From positions 1,736,001-1,800,000 of the forward strand of contig NZ_CP048279.1 of NCBI RefSeq assembly GCF_010365305.1: 64,000 nucleotides of DNA. Reading direction: 5' to 3'. Shown here one piece after another: positions 36,230 through 48,871 of the stretch (positions are counted from its first letter, which is position 1; each line of letters opens with the position of its first letter). Origin of the DNA: Staphylococcus sp. MI 10-1553. Its GTDB lineage: Bacteria; Bacillota; Bacilli; Staphylococcales; Staphylococcaceae. The notes below the pieces were generated by a model, which saw only the letters and a program-made list of their open reading frames with translations, was not told the origin of the DNA and ran no database searches. A program made the translations under genes and the position numbers.

Positions 36230-37900
36230 TTATTTTTCAGCCGGTTGATGTTGACCGTGTCTCGCTTCTTGAATCGCTTCTTCTAATTCTTGTTTGTAGA
36301 CAGCTTTAATGTTGACATCGTAACCAAGTAAGTCAGCCAATACATCAACAACAGTGTCTTTATGACGAAGCACTGTATTGATATCGAAGTATAATGCACC
36401 GATACGACGTACTAAGAAGTCAGTTGGTTTAACGACTAATTCATTTTGTACACCATAAACTAATTCAACATAAAGTTCTAATGGTAGACCTGTATTTTGA
36501 TGTTGTGCTGCTTGTGCAATGGCGAACAAATCATCTACGTTTGAACCATATTTAGTAGCAAGACGACGCGCTAAGTCTGTATCTAAGTTCATTGCTTTTG
36601 CTGCTGCAACTTTATCTTCAACAAATTGTTCGAAGTTTGCACTACCACCTACATCTCCACCAGAAATTGGAATGTGTTTCGTGTCAACTTCTTTAAATTT
36701 TAATTTGTATTCTTGTTTAAGACGTTTTTCAACTAAATCCACAATTTCAAGCGCCATGTGACGGTAACCTGTCAATTTACCACCAGCAATTGTAAGCAAG
36801 CCTGATTTACCTTCCCAAATTTCGTCTTTACGTGAAATTTCTGAAGGGTCTTTACCTTCTTCAAAAATAAGTGGACGTACCCCAGCCCAAGTTGATTCGA
36901 TATCTGCATCTGTAATATGAACTGTTGGAAACATGTAGTTGATTGCATCCACTAAGTAATCACGGTCTTCTTGGTTTACAAGTGGTTTTGATTTATCGTT
37001 GTTATAGAATGTGTCAGTTGTTCCTACATATGCTTTGCCTTCACGTGGAATCGCAAAAATCATACGACCGTCTTTTTCTGTATCAAAGTACACAGCTTGA
37101 CGTAATGGGAATTTAGATTGGTCGATAACAACGTGAACCCCTTTAGTTAAACGTAATTGTTTGTTGTTTTTAGAGTAGTCTGCACTACGCACTTCGTCTA
37201 CCCAAGGACCTGTTGCGTTAACGACTTTTTTACCTTTAATTTCGAACGTTTCGTTACCAAGGCGATCCACGACAGCAACACCGTTTACTTTTTCTTTATT
37301 GTCATATAAGAAGTTTGTCACTTTCGCGTAGTTCATAATGTCAGCGCCTTGTTCTGCCGCTTTTTTCATGACTTCGATTGTTAAACGTGCATCATCAGTA
37401 CGGTACTCCACATAGTAACCGCCACCTTTTAAGCCGTCTTGTTTCACGAGTGGTTCTTTAGCAGAAGTTTCTTTTTTGCTCAACATTTTTTTACGTTCAG
37501 ATTTTTTAACACCTGCTAAACGGTCATACATTGCTAAACCGATAGAAGTTGAGAACTTACCGAATGTACCGCCTTTATGCATCGGTAATAACATCCATTC
37601 AGGTGTCGTCACGTGTGGTCCATTTTCATATACAATGGCACGTTCTTTACCTGTTTCAGCTACGACGCCGACTTGTAATTGTTTTAAATAACGAAGTCCA
37701 CCGTGTACTAATTTTGTTGAACGTGAACTTGTACCTTGTGCAAAGTCTTGCATTTCCACTAATGCAACTTTCATACCTCTAGCAGTTGCGTCTAAAGCGA
37801 TACCTGCACCTGTAATGCCGCCCCCGATAACAATCAGGTCATACGCTTCATTTTGCATACGTTTTTTAACCGCATCTCTTTTCAAAGTTGATAATCTCAT
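36230..37900 (-). CDS. glpD: Aerobic glycerol-3-phosphate dehydrogenase
   Basis: The 556-residue flavoprotein oxidises glycerol 3-phosphate to dihydroxyacetone phosphate and passes electrons to menaquinone at the membrane. The FAD motif is [37 protein letters not shown] and [17 protein letters not shown] are family segments, with a C-terminal all-helical domain. It has its own leader hairpin of the GlpP type upstream (37931-37979) and lies after glpK. Confidence 0.97.
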   Translation of the reverse strand: MRLSTLKRDAVKKRMQNEAYDLIVIGGGITGAGIALDATARGMKVALVEMQDFAQGTSSRSTKLVHGGLRYLKQLQVGVVAETGKERAIVYENGPHVTTPEWMLLPMHKGGTFGKFSTSIGLAMYDRLAGVKKSERKKMLSKKETSAKEPLVKQDGLKGGGYYVEYRTDDARLTIEVMKKAAEQGADIMNYAKVTNFLYDNKEKVNGVAVVDRLGNETFEIKGKKVVNATGPWVDEVRSADYSKNNKQLRLTKGVHVVIDQSKFPLRQAVYFDTEKDGRMIFAIPREGKAYVGTTDTFYNNDKSKPLVNQEDRDYLVDAINYMFPTVHITDADIESTWAGVRPLIFEEGKDPSEISRKDEIWEGKSGLLTIAGGKLTGYRHMALEIVDLVEKRLKQEYKLKFKEVDTKHIPISGGDVGGSANFEQFVEDKVAAAKAMNLDTDLARRLATKYGSNVDDLFAIAQAAQHQNTGLPLELYVELVYGVQNELVVKPTDFLVRRIGALYFDINTVLRHKDTVVDVLADLLGYDVNIKAVYKQELEEAIQEARHGQHQPAEK

Positions 37901-37924
37901 ATACTTTCGCCTCCTAATTTCATA

Positions 37925-37986
37925 AAAAAGAGAGACTCCACCTACATACTTTCATCAAGTTGTACGTACAAAGTCTCCCACTATCT
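37925..37986 (-). promoter_or_regulatory. GlpP-type antiterminator leader of glpD
   Basis: On the minus strand GGGAGACTT (plus 37971-37979) is followed about 33 nt later by GGAGTCTCT (37931-37939) and TCTTTTTT. This is an inverted repeat with a T-tract directly before the glpD ribosome binding site. The same GGAGACTT...GGAGTCTCT pair precedes glpF. In Bacillus GlpP binds such leaders in the presence of glycerol 3-phosphate and prevents termination. Confidence 0.75.
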
Positions 37987-38029
37987 CGCGTGAAGTTATT
38001 AACTTAACTCAAGTATATCACACGGGTTA

Positions 38030-39562
<1,533 letters not shown>

Positions 39563-39735
39563 TCATTATTAACTTGTTATATATCATTCATGATCTGTTT
39601 TTCAGTAAAAGTTCTTTATATATTTAGCCACTTTCAGTCCTACTTTAAACATTCGGCTGGATGTCTATTGATTAAATCACCGTATGCTTCACTTTAACAT
39701 CTCATAAGGCATACAGATGCTTCTCAATTCGACAA

Positions 39736-39790
39736 GAATGACCAGGCCTCCATCAATCATAGTCGAAAAACGATAGAAACCTCGTCATTC
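39736..39790 (-). other. Hairpin between glpF and glpK
   Basis: GAATGAC and GTCATTC (with GG/CC inside) form a stem enclosing about 40 nt. There is no long T-tract, so it may attenuate or stabilise the transcript rather than terminate it. Confidence 0.45.
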
Positions 39791-39827
39791 CAATTCTTTC
39801 TATATCTTTTTGAAATATTTCATTGCG

Positions 39828-40643
39828 TTAAATTTTAGCAATTTCATCTTTAGGTGCTTTTTTATTCATAGCGACACCTAATGATAATGTTAAAACTATA
39901 GCAATCAAAGTCACGATTGTCCATACATCAAAAATACCTTTAAATGCAAGGCGATAAAGGACGGCACCTAACATACCACCCACCATTGGGCCAAGAATAG
40001 GTACAATCGCATAACCCCAACCGCTACCACCTTTACCAGTGATTGGCAAGATAGCATGTGCAATACGAGGACCTAGGTCACGTGCAGGGTTAATGGCATA
40101 ACCAGTTGTACCACCTAAACTTAAACCAATCGCAACGATCAGCGCACCTACAATTAATGGATTTAAACCATCAGTAAATTTATTGGCACCAATGTATAAT
40201 AAGCCAGAAGTTAGTACAGCTGTTCCGATAATCTCAGAAATAAAGTTCGCTGTATAGTTTTTTAAAGCTGGACCAGTTGCGAAAACACCTAATTTTGTCG
40301 CTTGATCTTCAGTTGCACGCCAGTGTGGTAAGTACATTAACCAAGTGAGCATGCCCCCGAACACACCCCCGATTAATTGCGCAATGATATAGCCTGGTAC
40401 TTGTGCCCAAGCAAAGTCACCGTTCATGGCTAACGCTAATGTTACAGCAGGGTTTAAGTGTGCGCCAGAAATTTGCCCAACAGCGTAAACACCTAACGTT
40501 ACACCGAGACCCCAACCAATAGCGATAACAATCCAATCAGCGCCATTCGCATTTGTTTTTTTCAAATTCACGTTTGCAACAACACCGCCACCCATGAGTA
40601 AGAGCAATGCTGTTCCGAAAAATTCGGCTAAATAGACGTTCAT
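39828..40643 (-). CDS. glpF: Glycerol uptake facilitator
   Basis: The 271-residue aquaglyceroporin has six transmembrane helices and the two pore loops SGAHLNPAVTLA and GYAINPARDLGPR; the Asp after the second NPAR is the glycerol-channel signature. It lets glycerol diffuse in, where GlpK traps it. The promoter, cre site and leader hairpin are directly upstream. Confidence 0.97.
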   Translation of the reverse strand: MNVYLAEFFGTALLLLMGGGVVANVNLKKTNANGADWIVIAIGWGLGVTLGVYAVGQISGAHLNPAVTLALAMNGDFAWAQVPGYIIAQLIGGVFGGMLTWLMYLPHWRATEDQATKLGVFATGPALKNYTANFISEIIGTAVLTSGLLYIGANKFTDGLNPLIVGALIVAIGLSLGGTTGYAINPARDLGPRIAHAILPITGKGGSGWGYAIVPILGPMVGGMLGAVLYRLAFKGIFDVWTIVTLIAIVLTLSLGVAMNKKAPKDEIAKI

Positions 40644-40668
40644 TCTTTTTTCCTCCCTTTAAATAGAA

Positions 40669-40775
40669 AGAGACTCCAATCCGCATGAAAAAATTCAAAC
40701 GCGAGCAGAAGTCTCCTAGTCTCTAGCTAAATATCAACTTGAGATAATATTACAATGACGTGAAAGCGTTGTCAA
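40669..40775 (-). promoter_or_regulatory. glpF promoter, cre site and GlpP-type leader
   Basis: The minus-strand promoter is TTGACA (40770-40775), 17-bp spacer, TAATAT (40747-40752). TGAAAGCGTTGTCA at 40761-40774 matches the CcpA cre consensus in 13 of 14 positions of its palindrome and overlaps the -35, so glucose should repress. In the leader, GGAGACTTC (40708-40716) and GGAGTCTCTTTC (40666-40677) form the terminator-like repeat also seen before glpD, the expected target of GlpP. Confidence 0.8.
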
Positions 40776-40878
40776 CATTTAAGATCCTATTAATAATATC
40801 AATATTTTTTATACTGCAACAATGCACTTTCACAATTATTTTCAATTTTGCTTTTTAAATATGACAACTATTGGAGGT

Positions 40879-41907
40879 TTAATCCACTACCGCAGCTTCG
40901 TCAATACTTAACATCAACGTATCTGCTGATAATGTGGCTTGAACGCCATAGGGTAATGTACATTTCGGCTCGTTATGTCCAAAACTTGCATTGCCTATAA
41001 CGGGTAGTGCTTCTTGATGAAACTCCTTCATAATGAGGCGCAATTTGTCATGATATGCTTCTTGATGGACACCATTTTGAGGACGTCCCAACACGATTCC
41101 CGCTACAACATCAAAAATACGCATTAGACCGAATGCACGTAATGTTTCATCAAAACTCATAGGATCCACTTGCACTTCCGACGTTTCTAAAAATAGAATC
41201 TTCCCTTTGAACTGTTCGAGGTCCGGAAAATATGGGGTACCCCTCAGTTTATCTAATGACTCGAAACACCCACCGATGAGCTGACCTTTCACTGTACCGT
41301 GACCGCTAATGTGCATATAATCACCATTAGGAATCTTTTCACGTGCAATATGGCGCTTCTCTTCATCCCAACGTAATCCGAACACACGCACCTCATCAGA
41401 AGTTGAAATGGCGCCAATGGGTTGTGCATCGCCTATCGCTGAAAATAAATGCTCCACTGTATATGCATCCAATTCAACATTTTCCGCAAAATCAGTGAGT
41501 AATGCTGGTCCGTAAAAAGAGGTGATACCCAGCTTGTACATGTGTAAATGAAGTGGCGTAATGTCAGAATAACCGATGAAAATTTTAGGATGTTGACGTA
41601 TGACTTCATTATCTAAAAATGGAATAATGCGCACAGACTCATAACCACCAATTGTACATAAGATCGCTTGTACTTCAGGATCAGCAAATGCCGCTGTAAG
41701 AATTTCGGCCCGTTCTTTCGGATGCTCAAAATTCCACGCGATTCCATTTAAGCTATTGTCCATCACTTTGACACGATAACCGAGTGCTTGAATGTTCTCA
41801 ATCCCTTGTTCCGTCCGCCAACGAATTTGAGGTTCACCGGCCAATCCTGACGAAGGTGAAACAATCGCAATCGTATCCCCTTTTTTTAATTTCTGTGGTT
41901 TAATCAT
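40879..41907 (-). CDS. LD-carboxypeptidase (peptidase S66, LdcA/MccF family)
   Basis: The 342-residue cytoplasmic serine peptidase shows the nucleophile FIGYSDITPLHLH, the Glu strand ILFLETSEVQ and the His in ASFGHNEPKCTLPYG. Family members trim L-D bonds of muropeptides during wall recycling, or cleave microcin-type peptide-nucleotides. ATG 41907 is seven bases after GGGGG. It sits between glpP and glpF on the same strand, 27 bases after glpP; in S. aureus those genes are adjacent, so this is an insertion relative to that order. Confidence 0.93.
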   Translation of the reverse strand: MIKPQKLKKGDTIAIVSPSSGLAGEPQIRWRTEQGIENIQALGYRVKVMDNSLNGIAWNFEHPKERAEILTAAFADPEVQAILCTIGGYESVRIIPFLDNEVIRQHPKIFIGYSDITPLHLHMYKLGITSFYGPALLTDFAENVELDAYTVEHLFSAIGDAQPIGAISTSDEVRVFGLRWDEEKRHIAREKIPNGDYMHISGHGTVKGQLIGGCFESLDKLRGTPYFPDLEQFKGKILFLETSEVQVDPMSFDETLRAFGLMRIFDVVAGIVLGRPQNGVHQEAYHDKLRLIMKEFHQEALPVIGNASFGHNEPKCTLPYGVQATLSADTLMLSIDEAAVVD

Positions 41908-41934
41908 CACAATCCCCCTTTGTTCATATAGCTT

Positions 41935-42468
41935 TTACCATAATGATTTATCGCTTGTCGTAATGTAAGCAGCACCACTATTGATAGCACGTTCAACTTC
42001 TTCTGATGTGTTAATTAAGCCACCTGCAATAACCGCTGTGCCTGTTTTTTGATGAATCTCTTGAATCACTTTATCTGCAATGCCCGGCAACACTTCAACA
42101 TAATCCGGTTCTATCCGTTGAATGAGTTCGATACTGCGCTCTAATGCATGACTATCGATAATAAACACACGAAAAATTGTTACAACACCTAATGCTTTTG
42201 CCTTTTTAATCACTTTTGTTTTTGTCGACACGATACCACGTGGACGATAAGTTTGGATAATATATTCACAAGCATACTCGTCATGACTCATCCCTTTGAT
42301 TAAATCGATATGCATAAACGGTTTTACCTGATATTGGCTAATTAATTTCATAATGCCATTCAAATGACCGATATGCGTATCTAGTAGGACACACGTTTCA
42401 TAATCTGTTTTCAATAACTTTTCTAAATCTTTCGTCGATCGTATCGCTGGTAAAATATGTGGCTTCAT
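41935..42468 (-). CDS. glpP: GlpP glycerol-3-phosphate-responsive antiterminator
   Basis: The 177-residue protein is a small TIM-like barrel of the GlpP family: MKPHILPAIRSTKDLEKLLK, VLLDTHIGHLNGIM, HIDLIKGMSHDEYACEYI and AGGLINTSEEVERAINSGAA. It binds glycerol 3-phosphate and the leader RNA of glp genes to allow transcription through the terminator. Matching leaders are found here before glpF and glpD. It starts 11 bases after mutL on the same strand. Confidence 0.95.
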   Translation of the reverse strand: MKPHILPAIRSTKDLEKLLKTDYETCVLLDTHIGHLNGIMKLISQYQVKPFMHIDLIKGMSHDEYACEYIIQTYRPRGIVSTKTKVIKKAKALGVVTIFRVFIIDSHALERSIELIQRIEPDYVEVLPGIADKVIQEIHQKTGTAVIAGGLINTSEEVERAINSGAAYITTSDKSLW

Positions 42469-42479
42469 GACGTCCTCCT

Positions 42480-44420
42480 TTATTGAATCCTTTTAAATAA
42501 CCGTTCTAACTCGTAATTCGAAAAATTAATAATGACCGGTCTGCCATGCGGACAAGTGAACGGATCTTCCATTTCGCCTAATTGATTGATTAAGTCAGCC
42601 ATTTCATTCAGTTTAAGATAATGATTGGCTTTAATTGATCTTTTACAGCTCATCATAATCGCTGCTTCTTCTCTAAATTTCGCAATATCTACCTTTTTAT
42701 GACGAATCACATACTCAATCATGTCATTAATCATTTCTTCTACGTTTTCTTGCGGGAACCATACAGGATAACTGTCAACAATGTAATCATGACCGCCGAA
42801 TGGTTCTAAAAAGATGCCTGCTTCTCGTAACTGGTCAAGATGTTGTTCAATAATCAGTTGCTCATCTTTTGAAAAGTTAAAAGTTAATGGAATGAGTAAA
42901 CTTTGATTTTCATTGTTCACTTCACCAATTTTGTCCCGATAATACTCATATTTAATCCGCTCTTGTGCTGCATGTTGGTCAATCAAAAACATGCCTTCAT
43001 CATTTTGAGCAATAATATACGTACCGTGGACTTGACCTACAATTTCCATGTATGGCACACGTCGCTTTGGTTTGTCGGATGGCTGTGGATCGTTTTGTTG
43101 AACTTCAGAAACGGTTGCTTCCTCTGAAATATCGTCAGTCGTCTCTCCTTGATTTGGAGTCGATGGCACATCCAACAAATCATTTAACAATGCACGTTGA
43201 CGTTCAGCGTAATCATCGTTTAGTTCTGATGTTGCTGGTGTTTCAGCCGTTTCTGGCGTTTCTGTTGTATGTGTGTATGGTGCTGGTTCTTCGTCAATCG
43301 TCATTTCTTTGTTTGAAGATGATGTCTCTGTTTGTGATGCTTGTTGTTGATCAAATGCCATTTTTTGTTGTTCAAATTGTTCTAGAACTTTTTTCGGCTC
43401 ATATTTTGATTTCAAATCATTTTTCGGAATAAGCAATTGGTCTTTAAACGCTTCACGAATTTTCTCTACAATTAAATCAAACAACTGCTCTTCTTTCGAC
43501 AATCGTACTTCTAATTTTGTCGGATGCACATTCACATCAACTAAAATCGGATCCATTTCAATATTTAAATAGACAATCGGATAACGTCCTATCATCATGA
43601 GCGTATGATAGCCTTCTTGTACAGCTTTGTTTAATAAAAAATTTTTAATATAACGACCATTTATAAACAATGAAATGTAGTGACGGTTGCTTCTAGAATG
43701 TTCCGGTTTCGCGACATAACCTGTTAAATGATAGTCACTTGTATCCCCTTCAATGCGGATTAAATCACGCGCGACTTTCATACCGTAGATTTCAGCCATC
43801 ACTTCATTCGTACGTCCTGAACCATTCGTCTGTAAAATCCTCTTTCCATCATTCGATAAGGCTATGCGAATATTCGGATGACTCATTGCCATACGGTTGA
43901 CAATATCTGTAATTTTGCCCAGTTCTGTGTATAAACTTTTAATATATTTCAATCGTGCTGGCGTATTATAAAATAGTGCATCTACACGAATGTCTGTGCC
44001 TTTTCGCGCTTTGGCAGGTTTTTCTGAAATGATTTCCCCTTCTTCAGCATAAACTTCATAACCTTCCACACCGTCCGTCGATGTTTGTAGCGTCACTTTT
44101 GCGACAGAAGCAATACTCGCCAGTGCCTCACCACGGAAACCTAACGTACGAATATGGAACAGGTCATCATCTTCAACTAATTTACTCGTCGCATGTCGAT
44201 GAAATACAAGCCCTAAATCATCTTGTAAAATACCCGAGCCATTATCGACTACACGAATGGAGGCAACCCCTGATTCCAACACTTCAATATTAACTTCAGT
44301 CGCGCCTGCATCAATACTATTTTCTAACAACTCTTTCACGACAGAACTTGGCCGTTCGACCACTTCACCGGCTGCAATTTTATTCGCTAATGAGGTGTGT
44401 AACGTTCTAATGATACCCAT
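42480..44420 (-). CDS. mutL: DNA mismatch repair protein MutL
   Basis: The 646-residue protein has the GHKL ATPase ([31 protein letters not shown]), an acidic variable linker (about 340-445), and the C-terminal endonuclease domain. That domain has the metal motif [22 protein letters not shown] and CPHGRPVI, so it is a nicking MutL, as expected where MutH is absent. It follows mutS by 14 bases and precedes glpP in the same direction. Confidence 0.97.
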   Translation of the reverse strand: MGIIRTLHTSLANKIAAGEVVERPSSVVKELLENSIDAGATEVNIEVLESGVASIRVVDNGSGILQDDLGLVFHRHATSKLVEDDDLFHIRTLGFRGEALASIASVAKVTLQTSTDGVEGYEVYAEEGEIISEKPAKARKGTDIRVDALFYNTPARLKYIKSLYTELGKITDIVNRMAMSHPNIRIALSNDGKRILQTNGSGRTNEVMAEIYGMKVARDLIRIEGDTSDYHLTGYVAKPEHSRSNRHYISLFINGRYIKNFLLNKAVQEGYHTLMMIGRYPIVYLNIEMDPILVDVNVHPTKLEVRLSKEEQLFDLIVEKIREAFKDQLLIPKNDLKSKYEPKKVLEQFEQQKMAFDQQQASQTETSSSNKEMTIDEEPAPYTHTTETPETAETPATSELNDDYAERQRALLNDLLDVPSTPNQGETTDDISEEATVSEVQQNDPQPSDKPKRRVPYMEIVGQVHGTYIIAQNDEGMFLIDQHAAQERIKYEYYRDKIGEVNNENQSLLIPLTFNFSKDEQLIIEQHLDQLREAGIFLEPFGGHDYIVDSYPVWFPQENVEEMINDMIEYVIRHKKVDIAKFREEAAIMMSCKRSIKANHYLKLNEMADLINQLGEMEDPFTCPHGRPVIINFSNYELERLFKRIQ

Positions 44421-44434
44421 AAGCTCTTCACCTT

Positions 44435-47032
44435 CTATTGTAATTTATTTTGGAGTTCGCTTAATTTCACTAATGCTTCAATCGGTGTCATTTGAGAGAT
44501 ATTCATTTGTTTAATCTCGAGTTCAATTTCACTCGCTTCAGCTTTAGACGTAAACAAATCAAACGTCGGCTGTTCAAATTGAAGCGTCTCTTCAGCAACT
44601 GTCGACGCTTTCATACTTGTTGGACTGACTTGTTTTTGGTCAACGGTCGATGTGTACGTCACCTGAGCTTTTTCATGCGCTTCAAAAGTATCCAAAATCA
44701 CTTGCGCACGTGAAATGACTTGTTCTGGTAGGTCTGCGAGTTGTGCCACTTGAATGCCGTAACTGTTCGCGACCGCACCATCTTTCACTTTATGCAAGAA
44801 GATAAGTTCACCTTGATATTCATCCGCCGCCACGTGTACATTTTTCAGGCTTGGCAAATGTTGTTCAAGCTCAGTCAATTCATGATAATGCGTTGAAAAT
44901 AACGTCTTCGCTTGTGAGGTTTCTGCAACATATTCAATCATCGCTTGTGCTAAAGCTAAGCCATCATATGTCGAAGTACCACGTCCAATTTCATCAAAAA
45001 TAATTAAACTGTCAGCTGTCGCATATTTTAAAGCTTTTTGCGCTTCTAACATTTCGACCATGAACGTACTTTTACCAGACACTAAATCATCGGCAGCACC
45101 AATACGGGTAAAAATTTGATCAAAAATCGGTAACGTCGCGGATTGACACGGAATGAAAGCGCCCATCTGTGCCATAATACTAATAATCGCAACTTGACGC
45201 ATATACGTTGATTTACCTGACATGTTCGGCCCAGTTATTAAATAAATGAACTGTTCTGTGTTTAACAGACAATCATTTGGCACATAATCATTATAGTCCA
45301 TCACACGTTCAACAACGGGATGGCGTGAATCGACCAAGTTTAATGTTTTATCCTCACTAAATTGTGGACGCACGTAATTATACTGTTGCGCAATTTCTGC
45401 AAAACTTTGTAAACAGTCAATTTCTGAAATAATTTTTGCTTGTTGTTGCAAACGCTCAATATAAGTTTTCACCTTTTCACGTAACGCCACGAACAATTGA
45501 TATTCGAGTTCAATCGCTTTATCTTGAGCACCGAGAATGATTGCTTCTTTTTCTTTCAATTCATCCGTAATAAAACGTTCTGCATTTGATAATGTTTGTT
45601 TACGTTCATAACCAAATGCACTCGGGTCGAATTGTGATAAATTGGCACGTGTAATTTCAATATAATATCCAAACACTTTATTAAAACTAATTTTCAAAGA
45701 TTTAATGCCTGTGCGTTCACGTTCTTGTGCTTGCAATTGCGCCAACCATTGTTTACCATTTTTCGAAGCATCCAAATACTGATCGAGTTCTTCATTAAAC
45801 CCTGATTTAAACAAACCGCCTTCTTTCACTGAGAGCGGTGGTTCATCGACAAGACTGTCTGACAACACTTGTAGTAAGTCATCCAGTGGTTCTAAAGCGT
45901 TAAAATGGGCAATGGCTTCATGTTCAATCGATTGCAATAACGCTTTAATCGCTGGAATTTGTGCAATAGAATGTTTGAGTTGTACTAAATCTTTCGCGTT
46001 GACGTTTCCAAAGCTGACACGTCCGACAAGTCTTTCAATGTCATATACTTCCGTTAAATAATCACGTAATGTATCACGCTCAATGAAATAATGTAAAAAT
46101 TGATCCACTGCATCATGACGTTGAGCAATTTCAGCTTGTTGAATGAGCGGGCGATCAATCCACTGTTTCAACCTTCTGGCGCCCATAGGTGTTTTCGTCT
46201 TATCCATTAACCAAAGTAATGTCCCTTTTTTCGACTTCAAACGAATGCTTTCCGTTAATTCAAGATTACGTTTCGCATAGTAATCCATTTTCATGTAGTC
46301 GAGTGCTTTATATTCAATAGCCGCTTCAATATGAGACATATCTCGTTTTTGCGTATCATAAATATAATCTAACACAATTTGTACCGCTTGATGCATTAAA
46401 GGATGTGACAAACCGTTCACTGCAGAATTTTGATCTGACACTTGTTCAACGACAGTAATCGTTTCTGTAATCATATTCAATTGACGTTGTAACGCTTCTG
46501 ATAAAGGTTCAGTCACGACAATTTCATTTGGACGAATCGTTGTAATTTCATTAATTAATGTACTTTCATCTTCAAAATGCGTCACTTTTAATTCTCCAGT
46601 GGACACATCACAATAGCTTAACGCATAGTCGTCCGCTTTTACAAAACTTAAAATGTAGTTGTTTTGTGTATCATCCACGCCACCTTTTTCCATCACCGTA
46701 CCTGGCGTAATGACACGAACAACCTCACGTTTGACCATCCCTTTCACTTGGCGCGGATCTTCCATTTGTTCACAAATCGCGACTTTATACCCATTCTGAA
46801 TTAATGTTTCAATATAACTATCTGCAGAATGATAAGGAACACCTGCCATTGGAATCGGATTATCTTTTTTAGCGTCGCGTTTCGTTAATGTAATTTCAAG
46901 TATACGAGACGCCGTAATCGCATCATCATAAAACATCTCATAAAAATCACCAAGTCTAAAAAACAGCAAAGCATCTTGATGTTGTGCTTTAATACTCAAG
47001 TATTGCTTCATCATTGGCGTGACATTTGACAT
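44435..47032 (-). CDS. mutS: DNA mismatch repair protein MutS
   Basis: The 865-residue protein has the N-terminal mismatch-reading motif [11 protein letters not shown], connector, clamp and lever domains. The C-terminal ATPase has [13 protein letters not shown] (Walker A), [16 protein letters not shown] (Walker B) and [11 protein letters not shown]. The C-terminal end shows the beta-clamp-like QxxLF-type FDLFTSK. It is the first gene of a mutS-mutL-glpP cluster and has an 890-base gene-free region upstream. Confidence 0.98.
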   Translation of the reverse strand: MSNVTPMMKQYLSIKAQHQDALLFFRLGDFYEMFYDDAITASRILEITLTKRDAKKDNPIPMAGVPYHSADSYIETLIQNGYKVAICEQMEDPRQVKGMVKREVVRVITPGTVMEKGGVDDTQNNYILSFVKADDYALSYCDVSTGELKVTHFEDESTLINEITTIRPNEIVVTEPLSEALQRQLNMITETITVVEQVSDQNSAVNGLSHPLMHQAVQIVLDYIYDTQKRDMSHIEAAIEYKALDYMKMDYYAKRNLELTESIRLKSKKGTLLWLMDKTKTPMGARRLKQWIDRPLIQQAEIAQRHDAVDQFLHYFIERDTLRDYLTEVYDIERLVGRVSFGNVNAKDLVQLKHSIAQIPAIKALLQSIEHEAIAHFNALEPLDDLLQVLSDSLVDEPPLSVKEGGLFKSGFNEELDQYLDASKNGKQWLAQLQAQERERTGIKSLKISFNKVFGYYIEITRANLSQFDPSAFGYERKQTLSNAERFITDELKEKEAIILGAQDKAIELEYQLFVALREKVKTYIERLQQQAKIISEIDCLQSFAEIAQQYNYVRPQFSEDKTLNLVDSRHPVVERVMDYNDYVPNDCLLNTEQFIYLITGPNMSGKSTYMRQVAIISIMAQMGAFIPCQSATLPIFDQIFTRIGAADDLVSGKSTFMVEMLEAQKALKYATADSLIIFDEIGRGTSTYDGLALAQAMIEYVAETSQAKTLFSTHYHELTELEQHLPSLKNVHVAADEYQGELIFLHKVKDGAVANSYGIQVAQLADLPEQVISRAQVILDTFEAHEKAQVTYTSTVDQKQVSPTSMKASTVAEETLQFEQPTFDLFTSKAEASEIELEIKQMNISQMTPIEALVKLSELQNKLQ

Positions 47033-47368
47033 ATATTTCTCACATTCCTTTTATTAGAGTTTATGTATCAGTGTGCTACAAAAGCAGCTATCTATGTATG
47101 ATTGTTCGTAACTATAATGATAAAATCGTGCATTCCAGCAAAAAACATTTATGTACAGCCGTGCTTGACAATTTAATCACTATTGAAAAATCCAGCACTT
47201 CTCATTTTCCTACCATTCAAAAATTTGCTCAGATTTTAGCCGATTATTTTATTGATTGCACATATTCTAGATTGCAAGAACCGTACGCGACTCCCGAGGT
47301 CATAGCGTATAAACCTTACAATCGTCTCTTCATTCTTTTGAGTGGTGACTGTTTAACACAGTAGCTGT

Positions 47369-47540
47369 CTGACTTCTCAATGCCTATGCTTTTGAGAAAT
47401 CTAGTCAGCCTTGCGGAGGCAGTACGACGAAATCTTTGTTGCACATCAGATTTCTGTACTGCTCCCGAAAATCCAATTCGGCTTCCATCAAATGTACACT
47501 TCTATCAAGCCAAATTGAGTTGAGGTGCTAGCCCCTGGGA
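47369..47540. repeat. Staphylococcal-type intergenic palindromic repeat
   Basis: Two nested hairpins lie side by side: CTGAC..TTCTCAA with TTGAGAA..GTCAG (47369-47408), and GCAGTACgacgAAATCT with AGATTTctGTACTGC (47419-47462). They are followed by a segment beginning CCCGAAAATCC and ending GCCCCTGGGAA (47464-47541). The hairpin layout (ACAGAAAT...TTTCGTCGT within complementary arms) resembles the dispersed intergenic repeats of S. aureus. Confidence 0.55.
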
Positions 47541-47544
47541 AAGC

Positions 47545-47570
47545 AAATATGGTCCAGCACCATATTTTTT
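47545..47570 (+). terminator. Terminator-like hairpin at the end of the first repeat
   Basis: AAATATGGT/ACCATATTT with a 5-nt loop is followed by TTTTTT on the plus strand. Confidence 0.6.
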
Positions 47571-47670
47571 CATCCCATTCAATATCACTCTCAGCCTTTC
47601 ACTGATCATCTGATTGGTGAAACCATCCAAGTTTGCAAGAATCTTCCGAGACTCCTGAGGGAACAGCTGA

Positions 47671-47750
47671 CCCGGAAAATCCACCAATGCTTCCGTCAAT
47701 GTATCATTACAATCAAAGCGTTGGTTAGTTGTAGGGTCAGCCCCTAGGAA
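47671..47750. repeat. Degenerate second copy of the repeat tail
   Basis: CCCGGAAAATCC...TGCTTCCGTCAATGTA...TCAGCCCCTAGGAA parallels the first copy at 47464-47541, offset by about 208 bases, with similar spacing. The arms ACTCTCAGCC (47590 region) and GGCTGAGAGT (47830 region) also form a wide inverted repeat around it. Confidence 0.5.
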
Positions 47751-47928
47751 CGCGAGGAATGATTCTGCAAACTGGAAAGTTCAGCAAACTTAAAATCAAC
47801 CAATAAGAAGATTAAGCATAAAAGGCTGAGAGTATAAACGCGTTGTTTAAGCCCCCAGCCCCTCATTTATCATGTGTTCTGCTTCTAAGTCAATCCTACC
47901 CAAACACACTGCTTTCATCGTTCAATTG

Positions 47929-48438
47929 TTATTTTCGATACTTTCGATTTAAATCTAAATGCTTCAATACACCTCGTCGTTTCAACAAAATGAGCAACGC
48001 ATAACTCACGGATGCACCGATCAAGCTTGAAACGATAAACGCCGCCATTAAAGGTTTGATTAAAAAGTGATCTACATTTAAAATCCAAGCGAGTGGAATA
48101 CAAACTAAACTTCCAATGATACCTGTGCCAATCACTTCACCAATTGCGGCGACAAACAGGTGACGGTTCACATAGTAAAATAAACTTCCGAGTAAGACAC
48201 CAATCATGCTTCCTGGAAAGGCAAACGGTGTCCCCGTACCAAACATTACGCGTATGCTAGATGATAAAAATGCTTGCGCGAGTCCATACCATGGTCCAAG
48301 AATGACGACGCTGAGTACATTCACGAAATGTTGTACAGGTGCTGCTTTAATCGCCCCTAATGGTATGACAATCACTGTACTTAATACAACATTGACTGCA
48401 ATAAAGAGAGCGGTCAGTGTTAGTTTACGTGTGTTCAA
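47929..48438 (-). CDS. thiW: ThiW-family thiazole/thiamine-precursor ECF transporter S component
   Basis: The 169-residue membrane protein has about five or six helices and the ThiW signature segments TLTALFIAVNVVLSTVIVIP, GAIKAAPVQHFVNVLSVVIL and GTGTPFAFPGSMIGVLLG. It is the substrate-binding S component of an energy-coupling-factor importer, in this family linked to hydroxyethylthiazole. The best start is TTG 48438, behind GGAG. It follows ricA by 55 bases. No complete TPP riboswitch could be recognised in the short leader. Confidence 0.85.
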   Translation of the reverse strand: MNTRKLTLTALFIAVNVVLSTVIVIPLGAIKAAPVQHFVNVLSVVILGPWYGLAQAFLSSSIRVMFGTGTPFAFPGSMIGVLLGSLFYYVNRHLFVAAIGEVIGTGIIGSLVCIPLAWILNVDHFLIKPLMAAFIVSSLIGASVSYALLILLKRRGVLKHLDLNRKYRK

Positions 48439-48493
48439 ACTTATCACTCTCCGACAGGGCTGAGGACTTATTTGACCACTGTATCCACATATG

Positions 48494-48871
48494 TCATTCG
48501 TGTGTTTGATCGTCCCCAGCCTCGATGTTTTCTTGTTCAATTCTAGCTGATAAAGTCCCAATCACAACGTGCAACAATTCGTTTGCTTCTTGTAGTGCCG
48601 TTTTAAATTCATTCACAATTGGGATTTCATCAATTTTTGTTTGTATTTCTTCAATTTTTTCTTCAGAGCGCGCAAATGCTACAGGTTTATCGTAATTTTG
48701 TAGATTGACGGATTGCTTTTGATTTTGCTTTAACTCTGCCATGTATTGCGAAATTTGCTCATTTTGATGAATTTGTGTTTCGATACGTTGGTAATGTTGT
48801 ATCGTTTCTAATGATTGAATGGATGCACTTAACTTTTGAGCCGCTTCCAAAATCATCTCACGAGAGTCCAT
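48494..48871 (-). CDS. RicA/YmcA family protein (YlbF/YmcA)
   Basis: The 125-residue helical protein starts MDSREMILEAAQKLSASIQS and has the conserved SVNLQNYDKPVAFARSEEKI segment. In Bacillus RicA (YmcA), with RicT and RicF, helps RNase Y to mature polycistronic mRNAs. Its start codon directly follows the miaB stop. RNase Y itself is encoded 9 kb away in this window. Confidence 0.9.
   Translation of the reverse strand: MDSREMILEAAQKLSASIQSLETIQHYQRIETQIHQNEQISQYMAELKQNQKQSVNLQNYDKPVAFARSEEKIEEIQTKIDEIPIVNEFKTALQEANELLHVVIGTLSARIEQENIEAGDDQTHE

Larger units (their letters stand above)
47033..47928. other. Long gene-free region upstream of mutS
   Basis: Nearly 900 bases contain no supportable gene: short frames here lack ribosome binding sites and cross strong hairpins. 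It holds the mutS promoter region and, from 47369 on, structured repeats described separately. Confidence 0.7.

Noticed and set aside
42903..43432. Plus-strand frames over mutL
   Set aside because: Mirror frames of the mutL linker region; composition and lack of translation signals argue against coding.
47026..47364. Plus-strand 112-codon frame upstream of mutS
   Set aside because: It overlaps the mutS start region, has no ribosome binding site and shows no protein-like composition.
47505..47699. Minus-strand 64-codon frame
   Set aside because: It reads through a strong hairpin and the repeat tails; coding is unlikely.
48439..48493. Possible TPP riboswitch before thiW
   Set aside because: The 55-base leader is too short and lacks the CTGAGA and GATC-type conserved parts.
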